DNA from: Janthinobacterium lividum
GTDB taxonomy: Bacteria > Pseudomonadota > Gammaproteobacteria > Burkholderiales > Burkholderiaceae_D
Direction of reading: 5' to 3'
Length of the DNA stretch: 64,000 bases
Assembly: GCF_034424625.1 (NCBI RefSeq)
Contig: NZ_CP139976.1
Span: 124,001-188,000 of the forward strand
Shown in pieces: positions 1 through 8,567 of this stretch (positions are counted from its first letter, which is position 1; every line of letters starts with the position of its first letter). Under the pieces are notes generated by a model. It did not search any database. It worked only from the letters and a program-made list of their open reading frames with translations, and was not told the DNA's origin. The position numbers and the translations under genes were made by a program.

Positions 1-83
1 CAAAGTTGACAATTGCCGGGCAAGCGTTCGTTTTTGCCTGCCGGGCGGCGAAACATTGTTCAATTATCATGCGCTGCAACATA

Positions 84-99
84 CACTTCACGTGAAACC
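84..99. promoter_or_regulatory. parS-like site (degenerate)
   Basis: The central 12 bases TTCACGTGAAAC (87-98) match the core of the near-universal ParB site TGTTTCACGTGAAACA exactly, and 12 of 16 positions match overall; the mismatches are the left three bases and the last base. A chance match to a 12-base core in 64 kb is unlikely but possible. Real parS sites usually match at 14 or more positions, so ParB binding is uncertain. Confidence 0.35.
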
Positions 100-143
100 T
101 GAACATCGACGCTAAGTATCGGTTAACAAATTACTTTTCAATT

Positions 144-178
144 TTATCCACAGAATCTGTTGATAACTTTGTGGACAA
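144..178. promoter_or_regulatory. Cluster of three DnaA-box-like sequences
   Basis: A perfect DnaA box TTATCCACA lies at 144-152. The complement of 159-167 reads TTATCAACA and the complement of 170-178 reads TTGTCCACA, each one change from consensus. A fourth candidate (complement TTATGCACA, within the relaxed TTWTNCACA consensus) lies at 333-341. Close, oppositely oriented boxes of this kind are characteristic of bacterial origins and DnaA-regulated promoters. Confidence 0.55.
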
Positions 179-372
179 TGAAGGAATAAGGCCTGCGAAC
201 GAAAGAATAACCTTATCAATAGCAACAAAGTCCGCCGAACAAGGCATTTTTTATTTCTTAATAATCAAGCACTTGCAGAGCATCCCCGGGCATGGATTTT
301 CCACTGCCTCTTATTTCCGCAGCAAAAAAAATTGTGCATAAGTCGGTATTTCTTGCTAGGGCGCAGCAAAGA

Positions 373-406
373 AAAAGGCAGGCTTCCGCTGGAAAGCCTG
401 CCTTTT
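373..406 (-). terminator. Terminator downstream of hemE (bidirectional)
   Basis: A perfect 13-bp stem pairs 373-385 with 394-406 around an 8-base loop. The A-rich left foot becomes a T-run when read on the minus strand, so it is a strong rho-independent terminator for hemE. The T-run on the right arm means it could also stop plus-strand transcripts. Confidence 0.9.
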
Positions 407-435
407 CTGTCCCTGCGCGAGGGGAGGCGCCGAAA

Positions 436-1521
436 TTACTGGCCGCTGCGCATGGCGCGGCTCATGCTGTGCACGGCTTCCACCATCGCTTCCACGGATT
501 CCGGTGGCGTGAACTGGGAAATGCCATGGCCCAGGTTGAATACATGGCCCGTGCCGGCCGATGGGGCGCCGAAGGCGTTGAGCACTTTCGCCACTTCGGC
601 GCGGATCTGCTCGGGGCTGGCGAACAGGATGGCCGGGTCGAGATTGCCCTGCAAACCCACTTTATGGCCGACCAGCTGGCGCGCGCGCGTCAGGTTGACG
701 GTCCAGTCCAGGCCCACGGCATCGGCGCCGATATCGGCGATCTGCTCGATCCATTGGCCACCGCCCTTGGTAAACACGATGGCGGGAATCTTGACGCCAT
801 CCTTGTCGCGTTTCAGCTGCGCCACCACTTGCTGCATGTAGGCCAGCGAGAATTCCTGGTAGGCGCCGTCAGCCAGCGCACCGCCCCAGGAGTCGAAAAT
901 CATCACGGCTTGCGCGCCGGCATCAATTTGCGCGTTCAGGTACTGCGCCACGGAGGTGGCGTTAATCGCCAGGATGTGGTGCATCAGGTCCGGACGGTTG
1001 TACAGCATCTTCTTGATGGTGTGGAACTCTTTCGAGCCGCCGCCTTCCACCATGTAGCAGGCCAGGGTCCAAGGGCTGCCGGAAAAACCGATCAGCGGCA
1101 CGCGGCCGTTGAGTTCCGTGCGGATTTGCGTGACGGCCTTGAAGACGTAGTCGAGCGATGCCAGGTCCGGCACTTGCAAGGCCTTCACATCCTGTTCCGT
1201 GCGCAGCGGGCGCTCGAACTTCGGGCCTTCGCCATCGGCGAAATACAGGCCCAGACCCATCGCGTCGGGCACCGTCAGGATGTCGGAAAACAAAATCGCC
1301 GCGTCGAGCGGGAAACGCTCCAGGGGCTGCAAGGTGACTTCCGTCGCGTAATCGGGATTCTTTGCCAGGCCCAGGAAGGAGCCGGCCCGCTCGCGCGTGG
1401 CGCGGTATTCGGGCAAATAGCGGCCCGCCTGGCGCATCAGCCAGACAGGGGTATGCTCGGTCGGCTGGCGCAGCAAGGCGCGCAGGAAAGTATCATTCTG
1501 GAGCGGAGCAAATTGTGGCAT
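436..1521 (-). CDS. hemE: Uroporphyrinogen decarboxylase
   Basis: HemE decarboxylates the four acetate side chains of uroporphyrinogen III to give coproporphyrinogen III in cytoplasmic haem synthesis. The N-terminal region carries the family signatures [13 protein letters not shown] and, further on, [15 protein letters not shown], and the length of 361 residues is normal. The open frame begins at a TTG at 1530, but the ATG at 1521 gives the usual start [16 protein letters not shown] and is preferred. No clear Shine-Dalgarno sequence is seen. The gene is divergent from the peptidase gene at 1722 and is followed by a strong terminator. In Burkholderiales hemE usually neighbours priA and the atp operon; priA is not in the window. 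Confidence 0.97.
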   Translation of the reverse strand: MPQFAPLQNDTFLRALLRQPTEHTPVWLMRQAGRYLPEYRATRERAGSFLGLAKNPDYATEVTLQPLERFPLDAAILFSDILTVPDAMGLGLYFADGEGPKFERPLRTEQDVKALQVPDLASLDYVFKAVTQIRTELNGRVPLIGFSGSPWTLACYMVEGGGSKEFHTIKKMLYNRPDLMHHILAINATSVAQYLNAQIDAGAQAVMIFDSWGGALADGAYQEFSLAYMQQVVAQLKRDKDGVKIPAIVFTKGGGQWIEQIADIGADAVGLDWTVNLTRARQLVGHKVGLQGNLDPAILFASPEQIRAEVAKVLNAFGAPSAGTGHVFNLGHGISQFTPPESVEAMVEAVHSMSRAMRSGQ

Positions 1522-1721
1522 GGAAGGCAATCAATAGCTTGGAGAAGCGGTATTATCGCATCCAATCGCCGCCATTTCATTGATTCCAGTGCCGCTTTGC
1601 AGCATTTGCCACGCACAGCGATGACTTTCGTTGTGCCTGCCCTTCCATTATGATGATGCACGCCGCCGCGCGCCCTGACCCTGCCTGGCGGCCCTTGATC
1701 CCCTCACTACACGGAGCCCGC

Positions 1722-3665
1722 ATGACCTCGACCGCATCTTGCACCCCTTATGGCATCTGGCCATCGCCGATCAGCGCGGCCATCGTCGCCGCCGGCGCCT
1801 CGCCGCTGACGCAGCTGGCCCTGGGCGGTGCGGATGACAGCGACGTGTTCTGGCTGGCCGGACGCGCCAGCGAGGCGGGCCGCAACACCCTGCTGCGCCA
1901 GCGCGGCGCGCGTGTCGATGAACTGACGCCAGCGCCCTTCAATGTGCGCACCCGCGTGCATGAATACGGCGGCGGCGCGTATGCCGTTGCCGGCGATAGC
2001 GTGTATTTCTCGCATTTCGCCGACAATTGCCTGTACCGCGTGGACGGCGACGGCACCCCGGAAGCATTCACCACGGGCGGCAGCACGCGCCATGCGGATT
2101 TTGTGGTCGATGCGGACCGTTCCCGCCTGATCGCCGTACGCGAGCAGCATCCGGCGGAAGGCCACGCGCATCCGGAAAACTGCCTGGTGGCCGTCGGCTT
2201 CGACGGGCGCGAAACGATGCTGGCGCGCGGCCACGACTTTTATGCGGCGCCGCGTTTGTCGCCGGACGGCAGCCAGCTGGCCTGGATCAGCTGGGATCAC
2301 CCGCGCCTGCCATGGCAAGGCACGGAACTGTGGCTGGCCGACGTGCATGCGGACGGCAGCCTCGGCTCGCCGCGCCTGATCGCCGGCGGCGCGCGCGAAT
2401 CGATCTGCCAGCCGGAATGGTCGCCCAGCGGCTTGCTGCACTTCGTCTCCGACAGCAGCGGCTGGTGGAATCTGTACCGCCTGCACGGCGCCGACATCGA
2501 GGCACTGTGCCCGATGGAAGCGGAATTTGCCACGCCGCACTGGACCTTCGGCGGCAGCATGTACGGGTTTCTTTCCGACGACGAGATCGTCTGCACGTAT
2601 ATCCAGGCCGGCATCAGCTACCTGGCGCAATTGAACGTGGCGGCGGCCAAGCTGGAGCCGATTTCCCACCCGTACCAGGAAATCCGCGAACTGCGCGTGG
2701 GGCCCGGCTTTGTCGCACTGCTGGGCGGCAGCCCCACCATTGCGCTGGAACTGGCGCGCATCGATTTGGCTAACCATGAGCTGGAAGTGCTGGCGCAGTC
2801 GATCACGGCCCTGCCCGCGCTCGACTATCTCTCCGTGCCGCGCAGCTTGAGTTTTCCTAGCAGCAATGGCCGCACGGCCTACGCCTTCTTTTATGCGCCC
2901 ACGAATGGCGATGTACAGGCGCCGGCAGGAACATTGCCGCCCGTCATCGTCATCAGCCACGGCGGTCCCACCAGCATGGCCAGCAATACCTTGAAACTGG
3001 CAACGCAGTACTGGACCAGCCGCGGTATCGGCGTGCTCGACGTCAACTATGGCGGCAGCAGCGGCTTTGGCCGCGAATACCGCGACGCGCTGCGCGGGCA
3101 ATGGGGCATCGTCGACGTGGAAGACTGCATCGCCGGCGCGCGCTACCTGGCGGCCAACGGCCTGGCCGACCCGGAACGCCTGATCATCCGCGGCGGCAGC
3201 GCGGGCGGCCTGACCACCCTGTGCGCCTTGACGTTCCACGACGTCTTCAAGGCGGGCGCCAGCTACTATGGCGTGTCCGACCTGAAGGGACTGGACGACG
3301 ATTCGCACAAATTCGAAGCGCGCTACACCGACTACCTGATCGCCTCGCAACCGCAGGCCGAGGCGCTGTACCGCGAGCGCTCGCCCATCCACCACACGGA
3401 TAAATTGTCGCGCCCGATGATCTTCTTCCAGGGCCTCGATGACAAGGTCGTGCCGCCGCAGCAGTCGCAGCTGATGGTCGACGCCTTGCAGGCGCGCGGC
3501 GTGCCCGTCGCGTACGTGCCGCTGGAAGGCGAGGGACACGGCTTCCGCAAGGCGGAAAACATCGTGCGCACCCTGGAGGCGGAACTGTATTTCTACCAGC
3601 GCGTGTTCGGCCTGCCCGTGGCGGCCGGCGAGCCGCCCGTGCAGATCGCCAACTTGCCCGCATGA
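1722..3665 (+). CDS. S9 family serine peptidase (prolyl oligopeptidase / acylaminoacyl-peptidase type)
   Basis: Predicted cytoplasmic serine peptidase of 647 residues with an N-terminal beta-propeller-like half (about 1-380) and a C-terminal alpha/beta-hydrolase domain. The catalytic triad is visible: Ser493 in GGSAG, Asp574 in GLDDKVVP and His606 in GEGHGF. The frame is open from 1650, but the ATG at 1722 follows ACGGAG at a good distance and removes a low-quality leader, so it was chosen. No signal peptide is present. The stop codon overlaps the start of the SNF2 helicase gene (ATGA), so the two are probably translationally coupled; a functional link is not known. Substrates are probably short peptides; this is family inference. 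Confidence 0.93.
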   Translation: MTSTASCTPYGIWPSPISAAIVAAGASPLTQLALGGADDSDVFWLAGRASEAGRNTLLRQRGARVDELTPAPFNVRTRVHEYGGGAYAVAGDSVYFSHFADNCLYRVDGDGTPEAFTTGGSTRHADFVVDADRSRLIAVREQHPAEGHAHPENCLVAVGFDGRETMLARGHDFYAAPRLSPDGSQLAWISWDHPRLPWQGTELWLADVHADGSLGSPRLIAGGARESICQPEWSPSGLLHFVSDSSGWWNLYRLHGADIEALCPMEAEFATPHWTFGGSMYGFLSDDEIVCTYIQAGISYLAQLNVAAAKLEPISHPYQEIRELRVGPGFVALLGGSPTIALELARIDLANHELEVLAQSITALPALDYLSVPRSLSFPSSNGRTAYAFFYAPTNGDVQAPAGTLPPVIVISHGGPTSMASNTLKLATQYWTSRGIGVLDVNYGGSSGFGREYRDALRGQWGIVDVEDCIAGARYLAANGLADPERLIIRGGSAGGLTTLCALTFHDVFKAGASYYGVSDLKGLDDDSHKFEARYTDYLIASQPQAEALYRERSPIHHTDKLSRPMIFFQGLDDKVVPPQQSQLMVDALQARGVPVAYVPLEGEGHGFRKAENIVRTLEAELYFYQRVFGLPVAAGEPPVQIANLPA

Positions 3666-6600
3666 CCGAGCAGAATGGTGACCAGCATCTGCTGGACGAG
3701 TTCGCCGCACTGGAGCAGCATGAACAGATGATTCTGGCCTTGCTGGCGATCACGGGCGAACCGGTGGGCAAGCATGCCGTGTATGAACACTTGCAGCGCG
3801 CCAATGTCGTCGAGCCGGACGGCACGCCGTTTTCCCTGCTGGTGGTAACCAACATGCTGCAGCGGCTGACGCGCCTGGCGCTGGCGTCCGAGATCGTCGG
3901 GCGGGGCTTTGCCTGCGAAGCGAGGCTGCGCTGGCCCGCCATGCGCGCCGCCATCGAGCACCTGGTGTTTCGCGACCTGTGCCAGGCCATCGAGCTGATC
4001 AACCCCGTGCGCCGCAACTGGGATGGCTATGTGGAATTGCGCAGCTACCGGCAAGGCGTGGCGCGCCTGCGCATCGCCCTGCTGCGCAATGACGAGGTGC
4101 GCCACGTGGCCGCCATCCTGGCCGCCTGCATGGCGTGCTATGAAGCGCAGCAGTTGCATCCGCTGATCGAAATTTTCGGCCGGCCGTTCGAACCGGAAAT
4201 GTTGTCTTTCGTCATGCCGCAACTGCAGGATGACATCCTCGCCGTGCTGCTGGGCAACGCCCCGCGCGAGCCGGCCACGGCGCACGCCATCCGCGCCTAC
4301 GCGCGCGCGCACCATGCGCGCCAGGCGGCCGCCGGCGACCATATCGGCGCCGCCCTGCCATTGGCCCTGGCCGAAGACGCCCTGCTGTGCGGCGAACTCG
4401 ACGCAGCCGCGCGCTACCTGGCTGGCCAGCAGGGGCCGCAGGCGCTGTTTGTCGACAGCAGCATCGCCCTGTTGCGCGGCGAGCACGCGCACGCCGTGGC
4501 GGGCTTCGAGACAGCCTTGAAAGGACTGCGCAAGGAGGCAGGCAAGCGCAAGCTGTGCTTCACGGGCATCGGCGGCCACCTGTACGTGCTGGCCTTGCTG
4601 CGCGGTAACGACGCCAAGCTGCTGAAGAGCGCGGAAACCTACCTCGATATCGCCCTGCATGCGCAGCCGAACCACGACAGCATCGTCTACCAGCAACTGA
4701 ACACCTTGCGCCTGGTGCGCGGCGGCGTGCAGCTGGCGGAAAGCATCCCCACGCGCAGCTGGGAAACGGGACTGCAGGCGCAGCTGTTCCAGGGCTTGCT
4801 GTACTACTGGCTGGCGCTACCGCAATTGAGCGAGCGCAAGGACCAGCTGCGGTCGCTGGTGCAGCAGGCGGACGCGGCCGGCTACGATCTGATCGCGGCG
4901 CAGGCGGCCGGCTTGCTGGGCTTGATGGGCGAGGCGCAGCAGGAGCGCTATGCGACGGCCAAGCGGGCGCAACACGGCTTGACGGACATGGCGCCGTGGT
5001 TCGAGCGCCAGGAAGCGTGGCAGCGCCAGCTGAGCGCGCTGATCAACCTGCAGCAAAATGCGCCCGCCGAAGCGCTGGGTGGCGTGTCGCGCCTCGTGTG
5101 GCTGGTGGCATTCGACCCGCGCTTCGGCCTCACGGCCGTGGAAGTGCGCGAGCAGAAGCGCGACGCGCGCGGCGGCTGGAGCAAGGGCCGCGCCATGGGT
5201 CTGAAACGCCTGGCCGAAGAGGCCGGCGACATCGATTTTCTCACGCCGCAAGACGCGCGCGCGGCGGGCAGCATCGCGCCGTTCAAGCAATACTATTCGT
5301 CAGCGCCCCGCTATGAAATCGAGCTCGACAAGGCCGCCGTCTTGCTGGTGGGCCATCCGCTCGTGTTCTGGCTCGACCATCCCGACACGCGCGTGGAACT
5401 GATCGCCGGCGCGCCCGAGCTCCTGATCAAGTCGCACGAAGGGCAGCTGTGGCTGGGCATGCAACCGCCGCTGCCCGACAACGGCAGCAATGTGGTGGTG
5501 CAGCGCGAAACGCCGACGCGCCTGCGCGTGGTGCACATCCTCGACGAGCACCGGCGCATCGGCGCCATCGTGGGCCTGGGCCTGTCCGTGCCCCTGCATG
5601 CGGAAAAACAGGTGATGCAGGCGATCGGCGCCATCTCGTCCATGGTCACCGTGCAATCGGACATCGGCGGCGGCGCCGGCGACGCGGAAGCCATCACGGC
5701 CGACCACCGCCTGCACGTGCACCTGCTGCCCTATCAGCAGGGCCTCAAGATGCAGATTTTAGTGCGTCCACTGCTCGACAACGGCGCCTATTACGCCCCC
5801 GGCAGCGGCGCCGAAAGCGTGTTTGCCGATGTGGCGGGCCGGGCCGTGCAGGCGCGGCGCGACCTGAACGCGGAACGCGAAGCGCAGCGCCAGCTCATTG
5901 GTAAATGCCTGGTGCTGGAAGAGGCGGAGGAAGAGCATGGCGAGTGGCTGCTGGGCCAGCCTGCGCTGGGCCTGCAATTGCTGGTGGAATTGCAGGCGCT
6001 GGAGCCAGACGGCATGGTGCTGGCCTGGCCCGAAGGCGAAACCATGCGCGTGTCGAAACGCATCGACAGCGGCCAGATGCGCCTGAATATCAAGAGCGAA
6101 AAAGACTGGTTTGCCGCCAGCGGCGAAGTGCAGATCGACGAAGACAAGGTAATGGATTTACGCGCCCTGCTCGACTTGATGCAGAACAACAAAAGCCGCT
6201 TCGTGGCCCTGGGCGACAACCAGTTCCTGGCTCTGAGCGACGAATTGCACCGCCGCCTGTCCGAGCTGGCCGCGTATGGCGAAGCGCATGCCGACGGCGT
6301 GCACATCCACCCGCTGGCCGCCTTCGCGCTGGAAGAGCTGGCCAACGATGCGGGCGGCGTGAAGGCTGACAAACTGTGGCGCGAACATTTGCTGCGCCTG
6401 CGCGCCCTCGACGACTATCAACCGCAGTTGCCCAGCACCTTGCAGGCGGACTTGCGCGATTACCAGCTGGCCGGTTTTAACTGGCTGGCGCGGCTGGCGC
6501 ACTGGGGCGTGGGCGCCTGCCTGGCCGACGATATGGGACTCGGCAAGACATTGCAGGCGCTGGCCCTGATCCTGGCGCGCGCGCCGCACGGCCCCACCCT

Positions 6601-7843
6601 CGTCGTCGCCCCCACGTCCGTGTGCATGAACTGGATCAGCGAAGCGCAGCGCTTCGCGCCCACCTTGAACATCAAACTGTTCGGCAACGGCGACCGCGCC
6701 GACATGCTCGATACCTTGCAGCCCTTCGACGTGGTGGTGGCCAGCTATGGCTTGCTGCAGCAGGAAGCCACTATGTTTGCCGGCGTGCGCTGGCATACGA
6801 TCGTGCTGGACGAAGCGCAAGCCATCAAGAATGGCGCCACCAAGCGCTCGCAAGCCGTGATGGCCTTGCAAGGGGATTTCCGCATGGTGGCCAGCGGCAC
6901 GCCGCTGGAAAACCACCTGGGTGAATTGTGGAACCTGTTCCGCTTCATCAACCCCGGTTTGCTGGGCACCCTCGACCAGTTTAATTTGCGCTTCGCCGGA
7001 CCCATTGAGAAAGATCAAGACAAGCGGGCGGCGGCCGGCGCGCGGCTGCGGCTGCGCCGCCTGATCGCGCCATTCATCCTGCGCCGCACGAAGACGCAAG
7101 TGCTGTCGGAATTGCCATCGCGCACGGAAATCGTGCTGGAAGTGGAATTGTCGCCGCAGGAAACGGCGCTGTACGAATCCTTGCGCCGCGAAGCGCTGGA
7201 AAAGCTGGCCATGGTGGAAGGGCCGGCATCGAAGAAAGCCATCCAGATCCTGGCGGAAATCATGAAGCTGCGTCGCGCCTGCTGCAATCCGCAACTGGTG
7301 GCGCCCGAGCTGGGCCTGGCCAGCAGCAAGCTGGCGGCGTTCGCCCAATTGCTGTCGGGCTTGCTGGAAAACCGCCACAAGGTGCTCGTCTTCAGCCAGT
7401 TCGTCGACCATTTGACCCTGATCCGCCAGCACCTGGAGCAGCATGGCGTGCGCTACCAGTATCTCGATGGCAGCACGCCCATGCAGGAGCGAAAGCGCCG
7501 CGTGGACGCCTTCCAGGCGGGCGAGGGCGACGTTTTCCTCATCAGCCTGAAGGCGGGCGGCATGGGCATCAATTTGACGGCGGCCGATTACGTGATCCAC
7601 ATGGACCCGTGGTGGAACCCGGCCGTGGAAGACCAGGCCTCGGACCGCGCCCACCGCATGGGGCAATTGCGCCCCGTCACCATTTACCGCCTGGTGGCGA
7701 AACACACGATCGAGGAAGGCATCGTCGAATTGCACCAGCACAAGCGCGACCTGGCCGACAGCTTGCTGGAAGGCAGCGATGCGGCCGCGCGCATGTCGGC
7801 CAATGACATGCTGGGCATGCTGCAGGAGGGGTTGAAACAATGA
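3662..7843 (+). CDS. Large SNF2-family DEAD/DEAH-box helicase with sensor-like N-terminus
   Basis: A 1393-residue protein. The C-terminal half holds a full SNF2 ATPase: Walker A in DDMGLGKT (about 956-963), Walker B variant DEAQ (about 1049), the GTPLENHLGELW motif (about 1079) and helicase C with VFSQFVDHL (about 1240) and the arginine-finger region DQASDRAHRMGQ (about 1320). Residues 20-95 look like a winged helix and about 200-450 like tandem helical (TPR-like) repeats; these two are inferences from the pattern. SNF2 enzymes translocate on DNA or remodel protein-DNA complexes. The start overlaps the peptidase stop by 4 bp. A second SNF2 gene lies at 38231. No restriction or phage-defence partner is adjacent. 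Confidence 0.92.
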   Translation: MTEQNGDQHLLDEFAALEQHEQMILALLAITGEPVGKHAVYEHLQRANVVEPDGTPFSLLVVTNMLQRLTRLALASEIVGRGFACEARLRWPAMRAAIEHLVFRDLCQAIELINPVRRNWDGYVELRSYRQGVARLRIALLRNDEVRHVAAILAACMACYEAQQLHPLIEIFGRPFEPEMLSFVMPQLQDDILAVLLGNAPREPATAHAIRAYARAHHARQAAAGDHIGAALPLALAEDALLCGELDAAARYLAGQQGPQALFVDSSIALLRGEHAHAVAGFETALKGLRKEAGKRKLCFTGIGGHLYVLALLRGNDAKLLKSAETYLDIALHAQPNHDSIVYQQLNTLRLVRGGVQLAESIPTRSWETGLQAQLFQGLLYYWLALPQLSERKDQLRSLVQQADAAGYDLIAAQAAGLLGLMGEAQQERYATAKRAQHGLTDMAPWFERQEAWQRQLSALINLQQNAPAEALGGVSRLVWLVAFDPRFGLTAVEVREQKRDARGGWSKGRAMGLKRLAEEAGDIDFLTPQDARAAGSIAPFKQYYSSAPRYEIELDKAAVLLVGHPLVFWLDHPDTRVELIAGAPELLIKSHEGQLWLGMQPPLPDNGSNVVVQRETPTRLRVVHILDEHRRIGAIVGLGLSVPLHAEKQVMQAIGAISSMVTVQSDIGGGAGDAEAITADHRLHVHLLPYQQGLKMQILVRPLLDNGAYYAPGSGAESVFADVAGRAVQARRDLNAEREAQRQLIGKCLVLEEAEEEHGEWLLGQPALGLQLLVELQALEPDGMVLAWPEGETMRVSKRIDSGQMRLNIKSEKDWFAASGEVQIDEDKVMDLRALLDLMQNNKSRFVALGDNQFLALSDELHRRLSELAAYGEAHADGVHIHPLAAFALEELANDAGGVKADKLWREHLLRLRALDDYQPQLPSTLQADLRDYQLAGFNWLARLAHWGVGACLADDMGLGKTLQALALILARAPHGPTLVVAPTSVCMNWISEAQRFAPTLNIKLFGNGDRADMLDTLQPFDVVVASYGLLQQEATMFAGVRWHTIVLDEAQAIKNGATKRSQAVMALQGDFRMVASGTPLENHLGELWNLFRFINPGLLGTLDQFNLRFAGPIEKDQDKRAAAGARLRLRRLIAPFILRRTKTQVLSELPSRTEIVLEVELSPQETALYESLRREALEKLAMVEGPASKKAIQILAEIMKLRRACCNPQLVAPELGLASSKLAAFAQLLSGLLENRHKVLVFSQFVDHLTLIRQHLEQHGVRYQYLDGSTPMQERKRRVDAFQAGEGDVFLISLKAGGMGINLTAADYVIHMDPWWNPAVEDQASDRAHRMGQLRPVTIYRLVAKHTIEEGIVELHQHKRDLADSLLEGSDAAARMSANDMLGMLQEGLKQ

Positions 7844-7912
7844 GATTGAAAAAATGAGCGGCGCCACCGCGTTCCATGCGATGATCGTTTTTCCCTGTTG
7901 CTCTCCCATGCC

Positions 7913-8401
7913 ATGACCGACTATATCGCCACCAGCGCCGGCCAGCGCGCCACCTTTTTATGCGGCAAATCCTGGACCGCCTACGTCAGCACCTTCCTGA
8001 TTGCCGTGCTGCTATTCTTTGCCGCCCTGCCGCTGGCCTTCAAGTACAACGCGCGCGCCGCCTTCGTGGTGCTGATCGGCTCGGCCCTGATCGTCGGCTA
8101 CCGTCTGCTGACCATCCGCAGCTACCAGCTGTACTACGACGAGGCGGGCGTCTGGCTGGCATCTGGCATCTTGCCTTGGAAAAAGAAACTCGCGGGCGTG
8201 AAATGGCGCGACATGGATGAAGCCGTCTATGAAACGAACTTCTGGAGCTGGCTGTTCCAGTCCTATACGGTAAGAGTCAGCCAGCGCTACACGCAGGAAA
8301 CGGAAATCCACGCCACCGGCATGGCGCGCGGCAAGGATGCCGTGGCGGCCCTGAATGTGCGCCATCAGGAGATGCTGCGAGGCAGCGCCATCGTCGTCTA
8401 G
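7913..8401 (+). CDS. Small membrane protein, PH-like domain (hypothetical)
   Basis: 162 residues if started at the ATG at 7913 (MTDYIATSAG...); a TTG at 7898 is in frame but has no clear support. Two hydrophobic segments (about 18-42 and 45-62) form a likely membrane hairpin. The rest is a soluble region beginning YYDEAGVWLASGILPWKKK, with alternating hydrophobic strands resembling bacterial PH (bPH/DUF304-like) domains. It lies 70 bp after the SNF2 gene on the same strand and may share its transcript. Function unknown. Confidence 0.72.
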   Translation: MTDYIATSAGQRATFLCGKSWTAYVSTFLIAVLLFFAALPLAFKYNARAAFVVLIGSALIVGYRLLTIRSYQLYYDEAGVWLASGILPWKKKLAGVKWRDMDEAVYETNFWSWLFQSYTVRVSQRYTQETEIHATGMARGKDAVAALNVRHQEMLRGSAIVV

Positions 8402-8567
8402 CGCCGCGCGCGCCCGGCGCAAAAAACTGCGCAGCGGCGGCAATTAATGCTAATCTTTGGGCCGCCCAGGCAAGCAAGGCCAACCTTTCAATAGTTGTTT
8501 GTTACTTATATTATCAGTTTATTATTTTCTGATGAGAACAAACGGCAAAATATTCAAGAGATAAACT

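Larger units (their letters stand above)
1..372. other. Intergenic region at left edge, AT-rich, no gene seen
   Basis: No convincing coding frame is present in this stretch. It is clearly more AT-rich than its surroundings, notably at 240-275 and 310-345, and carries a run of DnaA-box-like 9-mers and a parS-like core, listed separately. The upstream gene on the left is outside the window. The region ends at the bidirectional hairpin behind hemE. It may be a DnaA-controlled promoter or part of a replication origin; the sequence alone does not decide. Confidence 0.6.

Noticed and set aside
292..1653. Long plus-strand open frame across hemE
   Set aside because: Antisense to a clear hemE; the protein is Arg/His/Gly-rich without family features, typical of the complement of a high-GC gene.
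1707..3710. 667-codon minus-strand open frame opposite the S9 peptidase
   Set aside because: Shadow of the peptidase, which has a full catalytic triad; the antisense product is Arg/Ala/Gly-rich and unrecognisable.
6158..7909. 583-codon minus-strand open frame opposite the SNF2 motor
   Set aside because: Antisense to intact helicase motifs; His/Gln/Ala-rich composition indicates a shadow frame.
8401..8420. GCGCCG / CGGCGC hairpin after the small membrane protein gene
   Set aside because: Short stem with an A-run rather than T-run on the transcribed strand; not a convincing terminator.
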